Source: Gammaproteobacteria bacterium UBA7449 (GTDB lineage Bacteria > Pseudomonadota > Gammaproteobacteria > Pseudomonadales > Pseudohongiellaceae). From it: 64,000 nucleotides of DNA. Within the stretch, counting starts at the first letter, position 1; each line of letters starts with the position of its first letter. This document shows, one piece after another, positions 35,944 through 44,912 of the stretch. The notes beneath the pieces are model-generated. The model was not told the DNA's origin. It made no database searches and saw only the letters and a program-made list of their open reading frames with translations. Both the position numbers and the translations under genes were made by a program. The stretch covers positions 1-64,000 of the forward strand of contig DLPV01000016.1 in NCBI GenBank assembly GCA_002477465.1. The letters run 5' to 3'.

Positions 35944-37635
35944 TTAGCGTTGAAATATTGACTTACCGCGGGCAAAGGTTTCCAGCACGGAAACTTCGCC
36001 CAGCTCTGAAGTAGCTACCGTCAGCGGATTATCTTCCAAAATTACCAGATCCGCGCGCTTGCCTACGGTAATACTCCCCTTTTCGTCTTCTTCAAAGTAT
36101 TGGTAAGCTGCCCCGAGGGTTATTGCATGTAGCGCCTGCATTACCGAAGCGCGTTGGTCCGGCCCCAGTACGAAGCCGCTGCGAGTCTCGCGATTTACGG
36201 TAATTTCAACCAGTCGCATCATATCCGGCGGCACGATAGGTGAATCGTTATGGACAGTAAACGGGATGCCCCTGGCTATGGCAGCCTGCACCGGTGAGAT
36301 AAATCTCGCTCTCTCCTCTCCGAAACTAAGCCGGTGCCAGTCACCCCAGAAAAAAGGATGCACTGAGTAAAAGGAAGGAATAATGCCAAGCTCTGCCACG
36401 CGATCCAGTTGGTCCTCTCGAATCAACTGGGCATGAATGATTACGGAACGGTGATCGGGCACGGGACCTGCAGCAATCGCATTGGCCACCCCATCAATCA
36501 TCAACTCGATGGCGGCATCGCCGTTGGCGTGAGCCAACACTGGCACCCTTCTCTCCAATAGCGGGCCAATTCGATTCAACCAGGCATCGGGATCATAGCT
36601 GGGATATGCCACATAGCCCGCCACTGCGCCGGGCGGGCCCGCATTATAGGGTTCAGACATCCACGCCGTGCGTCCCTGCGGTGAACCGTCCAGAGTGAAC
36701 TTCACTCCGCCGTTGCGGACACCGCCCGTATAGCTGGTGTCTGCTGCGACGGTAGCCAGGACGTCGTCGGGAAGTGGATTGCCCATGACGAAAGTCACAA
36801 TGTCGGCGGCATATTCCTGCTCCAGTCCCTCAGCTTTTAGCCGGTCAACATATGCCTGGCTTACGTTGCTATCCTGGATAGTGGTAATGCCGTATCCGGC
36901 GTAGATCTGCACCGCTTCCCGGCGCAATTCACTCTGCCGCTGGGGCGTAAGCAATTCACCAGTGCCAGGAAAAAACTGCATGGCGGTTTCTTCCATCACC
37001 CCATCAGGCTCATCGCTGCCGGGGCGACGCCGGATGATACCCCCGGCAGGATCTGATGTGTTCGCACCAACCCCGGCTTCCAGCAGCGCCATCGAGTTGG
37101 CTGCCAGCAGATGGCCCGATACGTGCCGAATGACAATGGGATGATCTGAGGAGGCACGGTCCAGATCGTCGCGATCCGGGTGGCGCAGTTCCGCCAGCAA
37201 AGAATCGTCGTAGCCGTAGCCATACACCAGTTCACCTGGCGGGATATTTCGATTTTCAATGCGGCGCTGGAGCTTGCGAACAATATCATCAACGCTAGTG
37301 ACGTCTCCCACGGGAGGCGACGACAGATCCAGCATATCCACATAGCGAGCCACACCAGCAAAATGACCATGGGCATCGATAAAGCCAGGCAACAGCGCGC
37401 GCTCGCCTAATTCGATCACGCGGGTGCCCTCACCCTGAAGTGCACGCGCGTCCTGTTCGGAACCGGCCACCACAATACGATCTCCGCGGACTGCCACTGC
37501 GGAGACGTTACTCGCGTCCATGGTGATGATGTTTTGGCCAAGGAAGATCAGGTCCGCGTCCTGGGCTGCGCCCAATGCACCGAGATTACTGAATCCGATT
37601 CCCAGCAAGACTTTAACGAAGACGGAACACTGCAT
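35944..37635 (-). CDS. Exported amidohydrolase, YtcJ-like (second copy)
   Basis: A 563-residue relative of the amidohydrolase at 17777, with an export signal ending ALGAA (about residue 24). FIDAHGHF near 88 carries the HxH metal site, VLAHANGDAA near 365 supplies further ligands, and VHNDSPIVPPDMM near 470 the conserved aspartate region; GKRADLVILEDNPL is the usual end. It differs from the first copy in much of its substrate barrel. It is upstream of the reductase gene. The reaction should be hydrolysis of an amide or related bond in the periplasm; the substrate is unknown. Confidence 0.87.
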   Translation of the reverse strand: MQCSVFVKVLLGIGFSNLGALGAAQDADLIFLGQNIITMDASNVSAVAVRGDRIVVAGSEQDARALQGEGTRVIELGERALLPGFIDAHGHFAGVARYVDMLDLSSPPVGDVTSVDDIVRKLQRRIENRNIPPGELVYGYGYDDSLLAELRHPDRDDLDRASSDHPIVIRHVSGHLLAANSMALLEAGVGANTSDPAGGIIRRRPGSDEPDGVMEETAMQFFPGTGELLTPQRQSELRREAVQIYAGYGITTIQDSNVSQAYVDRLKAEGLEQEYAADIVTFVMGNPLPDDVLATVAADTSYTGGVRNGGVKFTLDGSPQGRTAWMSEPYNAGPPGAVAGYVAYPSYDPDAWLNRIGPLLERRVPVLAHANGDAAIELMIDGVANAIAAGPVPDHRSVIIHAQLIREDQLDRVAELGIIPSFYSVHPFFWGDWHRLSFGEERARFISPVQAAIARGIPFTVHNDSPIVPPDMMRLVEITVNRETRSGFVLGPDQRASVMQALHAITLGAAYQYFEEDEKGSITVGKRADLVILEDNPLTVATSELGEVSVLETFARGKSIFQR

Positions 37636-37752
37636 TCTTGTTCTCCAGATTCTCTATTTTTATTTTCGATTTCTTTTCTGTCTGCCCAATTACCTGGAAC
37701 AGAATTGTCCAGGTAAACCCTTGACCTTTGGTTTGAGGGCTTTAATGGAGTC

Positions 37753-38730
37753 TTAGCTTGTAAAGCGGGATAACTCGGTCTGCCAATTCTGCTGCAGGAG
37801 TATCACCATTTCTTCCATTGATTGAAACCTGTCTTCAGGGTTTTTGCTCAGACACTTCATTGCCACATCATCAAGCAGGCGAGGCACGACTTGAGAAGAC
37901 ACTTCGGTCGCTTCAGGTGGCTGGTCGTTAAGGACAGATTCCACAACCTCGTGCATCTTTTCACCAGCTGCCGGTTTGTTGCCACAGAGTATTTCGTACA
38001 GCACTGCACCGAGACTAAATATGTCGGTGCGGTGATCGATGCTCGGATCAAGATTTAGCTGTTCCGGCGACATGTAATGGATTGTGCCCTGGGCCTTTCC
38101 GTGCCCGGTCAGGGAGATATCTTCAATGTGCAGCCCTTTGCTGGATCCGCTATCGCCCTCACTCGCGCCGCGACCATCAGGATGCCACACCTTGGCCAGT
38201 CCCCAGTCCAGCAGCAGCACCTCACCATAAGGACCCGCCAAAATGTTCTCGGGTTTGATGTCACGGTGTGCGACGCCATGGACATGGGCGTACTGCAGGG
38301 CATGCCCAACCTGCACCACCAGTTCAACCAACTGCGTTAAATCGTAGCGGTCGCGATAGTCCAGAATTTCACGCAAGGTGTATCCGTGAACCAGTTTCAT
38401 AGTGAAATACGGGTAGCCCCGCGCATCCCGGCCCAACTCATAGGTAGGGATCGTGTTGGGATGTTGCAACATGGCCGATACCCGCGCTTCCCGAATCAGG
38501 CGCTTTTGCTCTATTTCATCATCGGTAAACTCAGGCTTGAGCGTTTTGTAGCAAACAAATCGAGACAGATGTAAATCCTTGCATGACTTGATCAGGGATT
38601 TTCCGCCCTTGGCAATGGTACTGAAAAAAGCATAACGAGTGCGCGGATCAATTTTCTCCGGCAGGGGCTTATCGGTTTCATCGAGAAATACCGAACTGTA
38701 ATTCTTGGGCGGCTCGGGAAAATGCAGCAT
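37753..38730 (-). CDS. Ser/Thr protein kinase, cytoplasmic
   Basis: A 325-residue eukaryotic-like kinase. K62 in YKTLK, E81, the catalytic loop HRDIKPEN (155-162), DWG (175-177, the usual bacterial form of DFG) and SPE (221-223) are present, so it should be active. The glycine loop is unusual: the stretch IAKGGKSLIK lacks the GxGxxG spacing. There is no transmembrane helix or sensor domain, unlike most PknB-type kinases, and no phosphatase or FHA gene is adjacent. It is a single gene between an amidohydrolase and a thioesterase. Confidence 0.9.
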   Translation of the reverse strand: MLHFPEPPKNYSSVFLDETDKPLPEKIDPRTRYAFFSTIAKGGKSLIKSCKDLHLSRFVCYKTLKPEFTDDEIEQKRLIREARVSAMLQHPNTIPTYELGRDARGYPYFTMKLVHGYTLREILDYRDRYDLTQLVELVVQVGHALQYAHVHGVAHRDIKPENILAGPYGEVLLLDWGLAKVWHPDGRGASEGDSGSSKGLHIEDISLTGHGKAQGTIHYMSPEQLNLDPSIDHRTDIFSLGAVLYEILCGNKPAAGEKMHEVVESVLNDQPPEATEVSSQVVPRLLDDVAMKCLSKNPEDRFQSMEEMVILLQQNWQTELSRFTS

Positions 38731-38923
38731 CTCTATCTTTTAATTCCTTCTTACACAAGCGTGCACCAGAAATTTCGGGGCCACGATTTACTTACAGCTT
38801 TCATGGTAGAAAGTTAGCATTGGAGCATCGTGAAATGCACGAATTATGTGGCCGCAAGCTACTGACGAGTTTCGGTTATACTAGCCGACCGACCACGAAT
38901 TGAGCGATCCCGCGAGAGTTCTT

Positions 38924-39337
38924 ATGCCCGACTCAAGCCCTAAAACGGTGCTGGAAACTGAGTTTCCTGTGCGCTACGCCGAAACCGACGCCATGGGTGT
39001 CGTGCACCACGCAAATTACCTGGTGTATTTTGAGGAAGGCCGCAGCCAGTACATGCGCGATCTAGGCAGTAATTATGCCGAAGTCGAGGCCAGCGGATAC
39101 CAGCTTCCAGTCACCGAAGCTCAATTACGCTATGTCGGCAGCAGGTGCTATGGCGATAAGATCCGCGTCAGGACCTGGGTCGAAGAAAACCTGAGTCGAC
39201 GCGTGACCTTTCGTTACGAAGTCGTCGATCCTGACAGCGGCAACGTACTGGTTACCGGATACACCCGACACGTATGGACCGATACTGCGGGCAGAGTTAC
39301 TCGCGTCCCGGATAGCTGGAAACGGATAATTGGCTAA
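38924..39337 (+). CDS. YbgC/FadM-type acyl-CoA thioesterase
   Basis: A 137-residue single hotdog-fold thioesterase. The active-site segment YAETDAMGVVHHANYLVYFEE is the 4-hydroxybenzoyl-CoA thioesterase signature with its conserved aspartate. The frame opens eight codons earlier at a TTG, but the ATG at 38924 has GAGAG upstream. It is the first gene of a run with the formamidase-like hydrolase and kynureninase, 20 bases apart, though the functional link is not obvious. It hydrolyses acyl-CoA or aryl-CoA in the cytoplasm. Confidence 0.9.
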   Translation: MPDSSPKTVLETEFPVRYAETDAMGVVHHANYLVYFEEGRSQYMRDLGSNYAEVEASGYQLPVTEAQLRYVGSRCYGDKIRVRTWVEENLSRRVTFRYEVVDPDSGNVLVTGYTRHVWTDTAGRVTRVPDSWKRIIG

Positions 39338-39357
39338 GACATTGAGAGCGTAAATAT

Positions 39358-40224
39358 ATGAATATGAGAATCATCATTGGTCTGTTGACTGGCTGTTTCG
39401 TTGTCATCGCTAGCCCGGGAGTTATCAGCACTGACCTCAGCGCCCAGGAGTACCCTGCGGTCGAAGAAAACGTTAATTTCGAGCAAGTCCTTGCGCTGCC
39501 GACCCGAGAGCCCCAGGCTGAAGTTGCCTACGGCGATGACCCACTGCAGTATGGTTTGCTGTGGACGCCGGATACTGCTGAGGCGGCGCCTCTGGTGATC
39601 CTTATTCACGGTGGCTGCTGGCTCAATAGCTTCGATGTAAATCACAGCCGACCTCTGGCCTCAGCCCTGAGCCAGTCAGGCTTTGCTGTGTGGTCTTTGG
39701 AATATCGCCGCACCGGCGATTCTGGTGGCGGCTGGCCTGGCACACTGGCGGATATCCGGCTGGCCCTATCTCGGCTAGACCGCCTCAAGCGCATGGAGAA
39801 CCAGTCCATCGATTTATCCCGAATCGCCGTCGCGGGCCACTCCGCCGGTGGACACCTGGCCTTAATGGCGGGCGCAGAGTTACCAGCGGCCCGCGCGATT
39901 ATCGGTCTTGCCGCTATTGTAGACATGGAAAGCTACAGCCGGGGTAACAACAGCTGTCAGCAGGCTGCCCCACTTTTCATGGGTACGTCCCTGGAGCAAT
40001 CCCGCGAACTTTACGCCCTGGCCAACCCAGTCAAACAGCCGCTGCATCCCCAAAGCCTGTTGCTGCACGGCGGCAGTGACGACATCGTGCCGCTGGATCA
40101 TTTCGAGGCGAATGTACTGCCGACTTCAGTAGTCTCCGGTGCCGGTCACTTCGACTGGATTCACCCGGGCACTGCGGCCTATCGTCTCTTGCTCAATACC
40201 TTGCATAATAAACTGACACCATGA
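39358..40224 (+). CDS. Exported alpha/beta hydrolase, kynurenine formamidase-like
   Basis: A 288-residue hydrolase. HGGCW (84-88) is the HGGxW motif of arylformamidases, S162 in GHSAG is the nucleophile, and D241 or D242 and H264 complete the triad. Its stop overlaps the start of kynureninase by four bases, which points to hydrolysis of N-formylkynurenine. The oddity is a hydrophobic N-terminus (about 4-29) that looks like a signal peptide or anchor, whereas known kynurenine formamidases are cytosolic. Another formamide- or ester-cleaving role is possible. Confidence 0.78.
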   Translation: MNMRIIIGLLTGCFVVIASPGVISTDLSAQEYPAVEENVNFEQVLALPTREPQAEVAYGDDPLQYGLLWTPDTAEAAPLVILIHGGCWLNSFDVNHSRPLASALSQSGFAVWSLEYRRTGDSGGGWPGTLADIRLALSRLDRLKRMENQSIDLSRIAVAGHSAGGHLALMAGAELPAARAIIGLAAIVDMESYSRGNNSCQQAAPLFMGTSLEQSRELYALANPVKQPLHPQSLLLHGGSDDIVPLDHFEANVLPTSVVSGAGHFDWIHPGTAAYRLLLNTLHNKLTP

Positions 40225-41465
40225 CAGAAATTGACATCGCAGCTCTGGATGAGGTGGATACGCTGGCGTCTTGCCGAGATCTGTTTGACCTGCCCACCCA
40301 GACGATCTACCTCAATGGCAACTCACTGGGTCCGCTTTGCCATGCCTCTGCCGAAGCGATGCAGCGGGTAGTGTCGGAGGAATGGGGACAGGACTTGATT
40401 TCCAGCTGGAATAAACACCGCTGGATTGATTTTCCGCTGCGCGTCGGCGCCCGCATCGCCCCGCTGCTGGGTGCCGCTCCGGAACAGGTTTTGTGCTGTG
40501 ATTCTGTCTCGGTCAATTTATTCAAACTACTCAGTGCAGCCCTCGCGCTGAGCAAGGCTCAAAAACCGACAATCCTGAGTCATCGTGACAACTTTCCTAC
40601 CGATCTCTATATCGCCGAGGGACTCAGGGACCTGTTGCAACAGCATGGCGCCCAGGCAGAACTCAAACTGGTGGCAACCAATGCGCTGGAAGCCGCGATT
40701 GCGGAAGGCCCAGCCGTACTGATGCTGACTCACGTTGATTTCCGCACGGGTCGAAAACTCGACATGGCAAAGTTGACCCGTCTCGCCCATCAGCACGGTG
40801 TCTTAGTGATCTGGGACCTGTCACACAGTGCTGGAGTAATTGACCTGGCTCTGGATGACTGTCAGGTAGACTTCGCCGTTGGCTGTGGCTACAAGTTCTT
40901 GAATGGCGGGCCTGGCGCGCCGGCTTTTGTGTATGTTGCTTCACGTCATTTGCAGCAGATCAAACAACCCCTGCAGGGCTGGATGGGACATAAGGCGCCT
41001 TTCGCATTTAATCCAGACTATGAAGCCGATCTGGGCATCAATCAATTACAGACCGGCACGCCATCAGTACTGGCCATGTCGGCCCTAGATGCTGCGCTGA
41101 GCTGCTTCGAAGGGGTCAGTCCCGCGGACCTGAATCGGAAAGCCTCTGCACTGAGCGAAACATTCCTTAGCCTGGTCGAGGCAGAGCCGGCGCTGGCTGA
41201 GCTGCGGCTGGTCTCTCCCCGCAATCCCGAAATTCGAGGGGCACAACTAAGCTTTTCCCATGACCAGGCCTACCCTATCAGCCAGGCACTAATCGCTGCT
41301 GGCGTGATTGTGGATTTCCGCGCCCCCAATCTACTCCGGCTCGGATTTTCCCCACTTTACCTATCGTTTGCAGACATTGCCGCCAGCGTTTCTATTCTGA
41401 ACCGTATAATTGTCAATAATATATATAAAGATCAGCAATTTAGCCAGCGTAAAAGGGTTACTTGA
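40221..41465 (+). CDS. kynU: Kynureninase
   Basis: A 414-residue cytoplasmic PLP enzyme that splits kynurenine (or 3-hydroxykynurenine) into anthranilate and alanine. LNGNSLGPL (31-39), the PLP-ring aspartate WDLSHSAG (198-205) and the PLP lysine K225 in GYKFLNGGPGAPAF are characteristic. It is coupled to the preceding hydrolase by an ATGA overlap. Tryptophan dioxygenase (kynA) is not in the window. The C-terminal 20 residues are rich in Asn, Gln and Lys beyond the usual end. Confidence 0.95.
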   Translation: MTEIDIAALDEVDTLASCRDLFDLPTQTIYLNGNSLGPLCHASAEAMQRVVSEEWGQDLISSWNKHRWIDFPLRVGARIAPLLGAAPEQVLCCDSVSVNLFKLLSAALALSKAQKPTILSHRDNFPTDLYIAEGLRDLLQQHGAQAELKLVATNALEAAIAEGPAVLMLTHVDFRTGRKLDMAKLTRLAHQHGVLVIWDLSHSAGVIDLALDDCQVDFAVGCGYKFLNGGPGAPAFVYVASRHLQQIKQPLQGWMGHKAPFAFNPDYEADLGINQLQTGTPSVLAMSALDAALSCFEGVSPADLNRKASALSETFLSLVEAEPALAELRLVSPRNPEIRGAQLSFSHDQAYPISQALIAAGVIVDFRAPNLLRLGFSPLYLSFADIAASVSILNRIIVNNIYKDQQFSQRKRVT

Positions 41466-41710
41466 CTCCCTCTACACAAATCGCGGCTAGAACAGAAAAT
41501 GGGACACAAACCGGGAAAATTACGCCCGTTAATACCCTGTAAGCACTTGAAATTAGTTTAGAATTGGAGCGGTTTCAGCTCGTGAAGTGGAGTTACCTGA
41601 ACTGATGTCGAGCATCCCGCTAACATCAGCAGATACTATTCTTAAGGAGAGTAGCTTTGCCCAACAGCAATCTACTACAGTATGAGCCGGTTTAGACAAT
41701 AAGAGCATTA

Positions 41711-43942
41711 ATGAAAGAGAACCTGGACAAAGTCAAATTTGCAGCGTCGAAGGCCCTCACTCGTTTGATGATGAAGGCCCTTGATGAATCGCGCCTGCAA
41801 ATCGAGGCCCAGACCATGCGTTTTGCCGATGCTAAGCCTCCTCCCATTGCCGAGGAATCCAGGGGCATCGCCGAGCGGTTCATGAATAGTCTTCATGACT
41901 ACTTTGAAGAACTCACCACACTATTGGTCAATGACACTGAGATTGAACCTGAAAGCTACGATAACCTGAGCCTTGTTGACCATGATTATCTGGAAGCCAT
42001 GATCGCCATGGAAGGGATGGTGAAACAGCTGCGCGACAAAGAAATCAAGGGAATGCGCAGCTTCCTCACTCGCCTGGAAACCATGTACCCTAATATCCGC
42101 ATAGACGAAACCAACAATCCGCTGGATCCTGAACAAGTAGGTGATTGCTTTAACGAGGCCGTCAAGCCGCTGGGATTCAAGGCCCACTATCTGCTGACCA
42201 TCTATCGTGAGTTCAACAAAACCGTATTCGGAAAATACGACGACGTAATTGCCGAGGCCAATGACCTGCTTGTTGATTTAGGGGTCTTACCTGACCTGGA
42301 TATCACCGCCAGGGAGAGAGAGCTACGCAAGCAGAAGCGGGACGAAGCCCGTGCGCAACTGGCAGAAGAGCAGCAGCTCAAGGCAGCCGAAGAACAGGCC
42401 GAACTTAAAGCGCGCATGACGCGCAAGCCAAAGGCCAAACCAGAAAGCCCAGATCAATCCCAGAGCGAGATGTTCACCATGATGCAGTCCCTGGTTCATG
42501 GACTGGCCAAGCAATCGAACAATGCTGGCCTGGCCGCCACGGCCGGGACCGAGATTAGCGGCGAACTAGCCGCCGAACAGGAAGAACTACGCAAGCAACA
42601 GCAGAAACTAATGGGCATGCTGACCGATATTCAGGCTAATATGCTTACTAAAGCTGCCGGAAGTGGGACACCCGGTTTCATTTCTGCCAATAACGTGGCC
42701 CAGTCTATAAATGATTCCTTGAAGGCTGAACAAAGCAGTGGCGACCTGGGTGCAATTTCAGCTCAGTCAGGCGACGTCATCAATCTCGTGACTATGCTGT
42801 ATGAAGCAATTTGGAAAGATGAAGCCCTGCCGGTAGTAATGAAAGAACTTATCGGTCGCACCCAAATCACCATTATGAAGGTAGCGTTGTCAGACACTGC
42901 CTTCTTTGATAACCAGAATCATCCAGCAAGGGCGCTGCTTAACGAGCTGGCCCTGGCCGGTATTGCCTGGACCCAGACCGTAAATCTCGATAGTGATCCG
43001 GTATATCAGACCGTTAAGCAAATCGTTGAGCGCCTGCTTTCGGAGTCGGCGCCCGGCAATGAATTTCTGCAGCAGCTGCTTAACGACCTGCGCGTCTCCC
43101 GCAGCAAAATTGTCGGAACCGATCTCAACCTTGAGCGCAGGGTGCGGGAATCTGAAGATATCAGCCAAAGTATGGACGACGTAAATGAGTACGTGCGGCA
43201 AAAGATCAATGAACGCGTACTGAAGGGATATCTGGACCCTTCCATTCGCAAACTGTTAGATACGCATATCCATAGCTTTCTGGTGAAGCTGGTTACCCGC
43301 GAGGGGCCAGAAGGTAAATCCTGGAAGCCGGTGATGAGCACCATCGACGCACTGCTGTGGACAGTGCAAGCAGAAAAGCATGTGGGTGACAGGGAAAGGT
43401 TTGAACGTATCAATCCACGCCTGCTGGACAACCTGGGTAAGGTGCTGGAAATAGGCGGCGCCTCCAAGACCAAGATCACCAAGATTATGCGTCAGCTCAA
43501 GCAGGTGCAGGAATTTACTTTCCACCAGGCCGAACACGGTGCTACCGCTGAGCAGTCGCAAAATGGCGACTCTCTTACCAACCGCGTCATTCTTGCTACC
43601 CGAAATAAGAAAGACGTGCCGGCCTTGCCGCGTAATGACCCGGATCTAAGGCGAGTCGACAAGCTTGCTATTGGCACCTGGATGGAATTTCGTGGCAATT
43701 CTGGGGAGCGCGTGCGATGCGCTCTGGCAGCCAAGATCGACAGCATCGAGAAGCTATTCTTCGCCGATAGTGAAGGCAAGAAAGTCATGGAGCTCACCCG
43801 CATGCGCCTGGCCCATGAACTCAAAGCAGGTGCAGTGAAAGTAGTGAGCGAAGGCTCCCTGGTGAATCGGGCCATGGAATCAGTTATCTCGAATCTCAAG
43901 CAAACCAGCACACAAAAACCACGCCGCCGAGCCTCTGCCTGA
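41711..43942 (+). CDS. DUF1631 family protein
   Basis: A 743-residue cytoplasmic protein of the DUF1631 family found across proteobacteria. It is mainly helical, with a glutamate- and glutamine-rich coiled coil near residues 205-240 and another near 280-300. The last 110 residues (from about 640, LAIGTWMEFRG...RCALAAKID) have a PilZ-like beta-barrel look, but the RxxxR c-di-GMP motif is not evident. It is a single gene 245 bases after kynureninase. Some relatives are thought to influence surface behaviour; no function can be set from the sequence. Confidence 0.8.
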   Translation: MKENLDKVKFAASKALTRLMMKALDESRLQIEAQTMRFADAKPPPIAEESRGIAERFMNSLHDYFEELTTLLVNDTEIEPESYDNLSLVDHDYLEAMIAMEGMVKQLRDKEIKGMRSFLTRLETMYPNIRIDETNNPLDPEQVGDCFNEAVKPLGFKAHYLLTIYREFNKTVFGKYDDVIAEANDLLVDLGVLPDLDITARERELRKQKRDEARAQLAEEQQLKAAEEQAELKARMTRKPKAKPESPDQSQSEMFTMMQSLVHGLAKQSNNAGLAATAGTEISGELAAEQEELRKQQQKLMGMLTDIQANMLTKAAGSGTPGFISANNVAQSINDSLKAEQSSGDLGAISAQSGDVINLVTMLYEAIWKDEALPVVMKELIGRTQITIMKVALSDTAFFDNQNHPARALLNELALAGIAWTQTVNLDSDPVYQTVKQIVERLLSESAPGNEFLQQLLNDLRVSRSKIVGTDLNLERRVRESEDISQSMDDVNEYVRQKINERVLKGYLDPSIRKLLDTHIHSFLVKLVTREGPEGKSWKPVMSTIDALLWTVQAEKHVGDRERFERINPRLLDNLGKVLEIGGASKTKITKIMRQLKQVQEFTFHQAEHGATAEQSQNGDSLTNRVILATRNKKDVPALPRNDPDLRRVDKLAIGTWMEFRGNSGERVRCALAAKIDSIEKLFFADSEGKKVMELTRMRLAHELKAGAVKVVSEGSLVNRAMESVISNLKQTSTQKPRRRASA

Positions 43943-44003
43943 TCCGGTATTGAAGCCCCAGCTTACATTTGCCAGTTCGATAAAGCCGCAGCTTCGCCAC
44001 ACC

Positions 44004-44858
44004 TCAGGGTTGCGCGAGGTTCTGCACCTGTTGGTAGAGAAAATTGGTCAAATCAGAACGACCACCCTGCTTGGCAAGCTCCGGCCAGTGAATAGGCGCA
44101 CCAATTTCCACTTGCATGGTTTGCCCAAACATACGTAGCGCTTCATGCACCAGCAGCGCCATACGCAGGGGCTCCGAAATATGGGAGGCGATGTGAAACT
44201 TGCGGCTATTGCAGCCGTGAAAGTAAATCGGCACCACAGTTGCCTCGGCCTCACGAATAATCTTGGCGGCGAACGTGGTCCAGGGTGCATCTACTACCGA
44301 ACCAAATCCCATCTTGTCGGCAGTTGAGACCATGCCAGATGGAAAGATCAGCACTGGGATATCCTGTGCCAGATATTCGTTGGCAAGCTGCTTTGACCGA
44401 ATATTGGTTTTTACAGCGGTCTTGGTTTCTTCAAAATCGATAGGCAGAAAGTATGGCGCCAATTCCCGGTCCTGACATAGCAGGGAATTCAGCAGTATGC
44501 GGAGATCGCCCCTGGCCTTCAACGCCAGGTCACACAGCACAATGCCATCAACCACGCCAAAGGGGTGATTAGCGACAAACATCAGCGGCCCGGTTTCGGG
44601 AATCGCTGTCAATCGCTCAGCATCAAACTCAACGCTGATCCGCGCTTCCTTGAGCGCCTCGGCGAAGAAGGACCGGACATCCAGCTCACGCCGCTTGAGG
44701 CTATAGTAAACCGCTTCGATCTTGTTGCGACCCAGCAGTACTTCCAGCGATGACACCAGGCGCTGGGTGAACCAGGAGTCTTCCGGGTTAGTGTAAGAGA
44801 GACCAGGCGGTTCTCGCAGGTAGCCTGTGAATTGAGGGTCGATTTGCATCATGTTCAT
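44004..44858 (-). CDS. Lysophospholipid acyltransferase-family protein
   Basis: A 284-residue PlsC-type acyltransferase. ANHPFGVVDG near residue 95 is the NHxxxxD acceptor motif, here in the NHPFG form of a subgroup related to hemolysin-type acyltransferases; FPSGMVST near 172 and VVPIYFHG near 210 are the other conserved blocks. It has no clear transmembrane helix. It is followed 60 bases downstream by the convergent DUF1631 gene. Acyl transfer to a lysophospholipid or to ornithine is plausible. Confidence 0.85.
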   Translation of the reverse strand: MNMMQIDPQFTGYLREPPGLSYTNPEDSWFTQRLVSSLEVLLGRNKIEAVYYSLKRRELDVRSFFAEALKEARISVEFDAERLTAIPETGPLMFVANHPFGVVDGIVLCDLALKARGDLRILLNSLLCQDRELAPYFLPIDFEETKTAVKTNIRSKQLANEYLAQDIPVLIFPSGMVSTADKMGFGSVVDAPWTTFAAKIIREAEATVVPIYFHGCNSRKFHIASHISEPLRMALLVHEALRMFGQTMQVEIGAPIHWPELAKQGGRSDLTNFLYQQVQNLAQP

Positions 44859-44912
44859 GGCAAGGTATTCTAGATTCTGCAGATTGCATTTTGTTTACCA
44901 GAGCAGGGCTCG

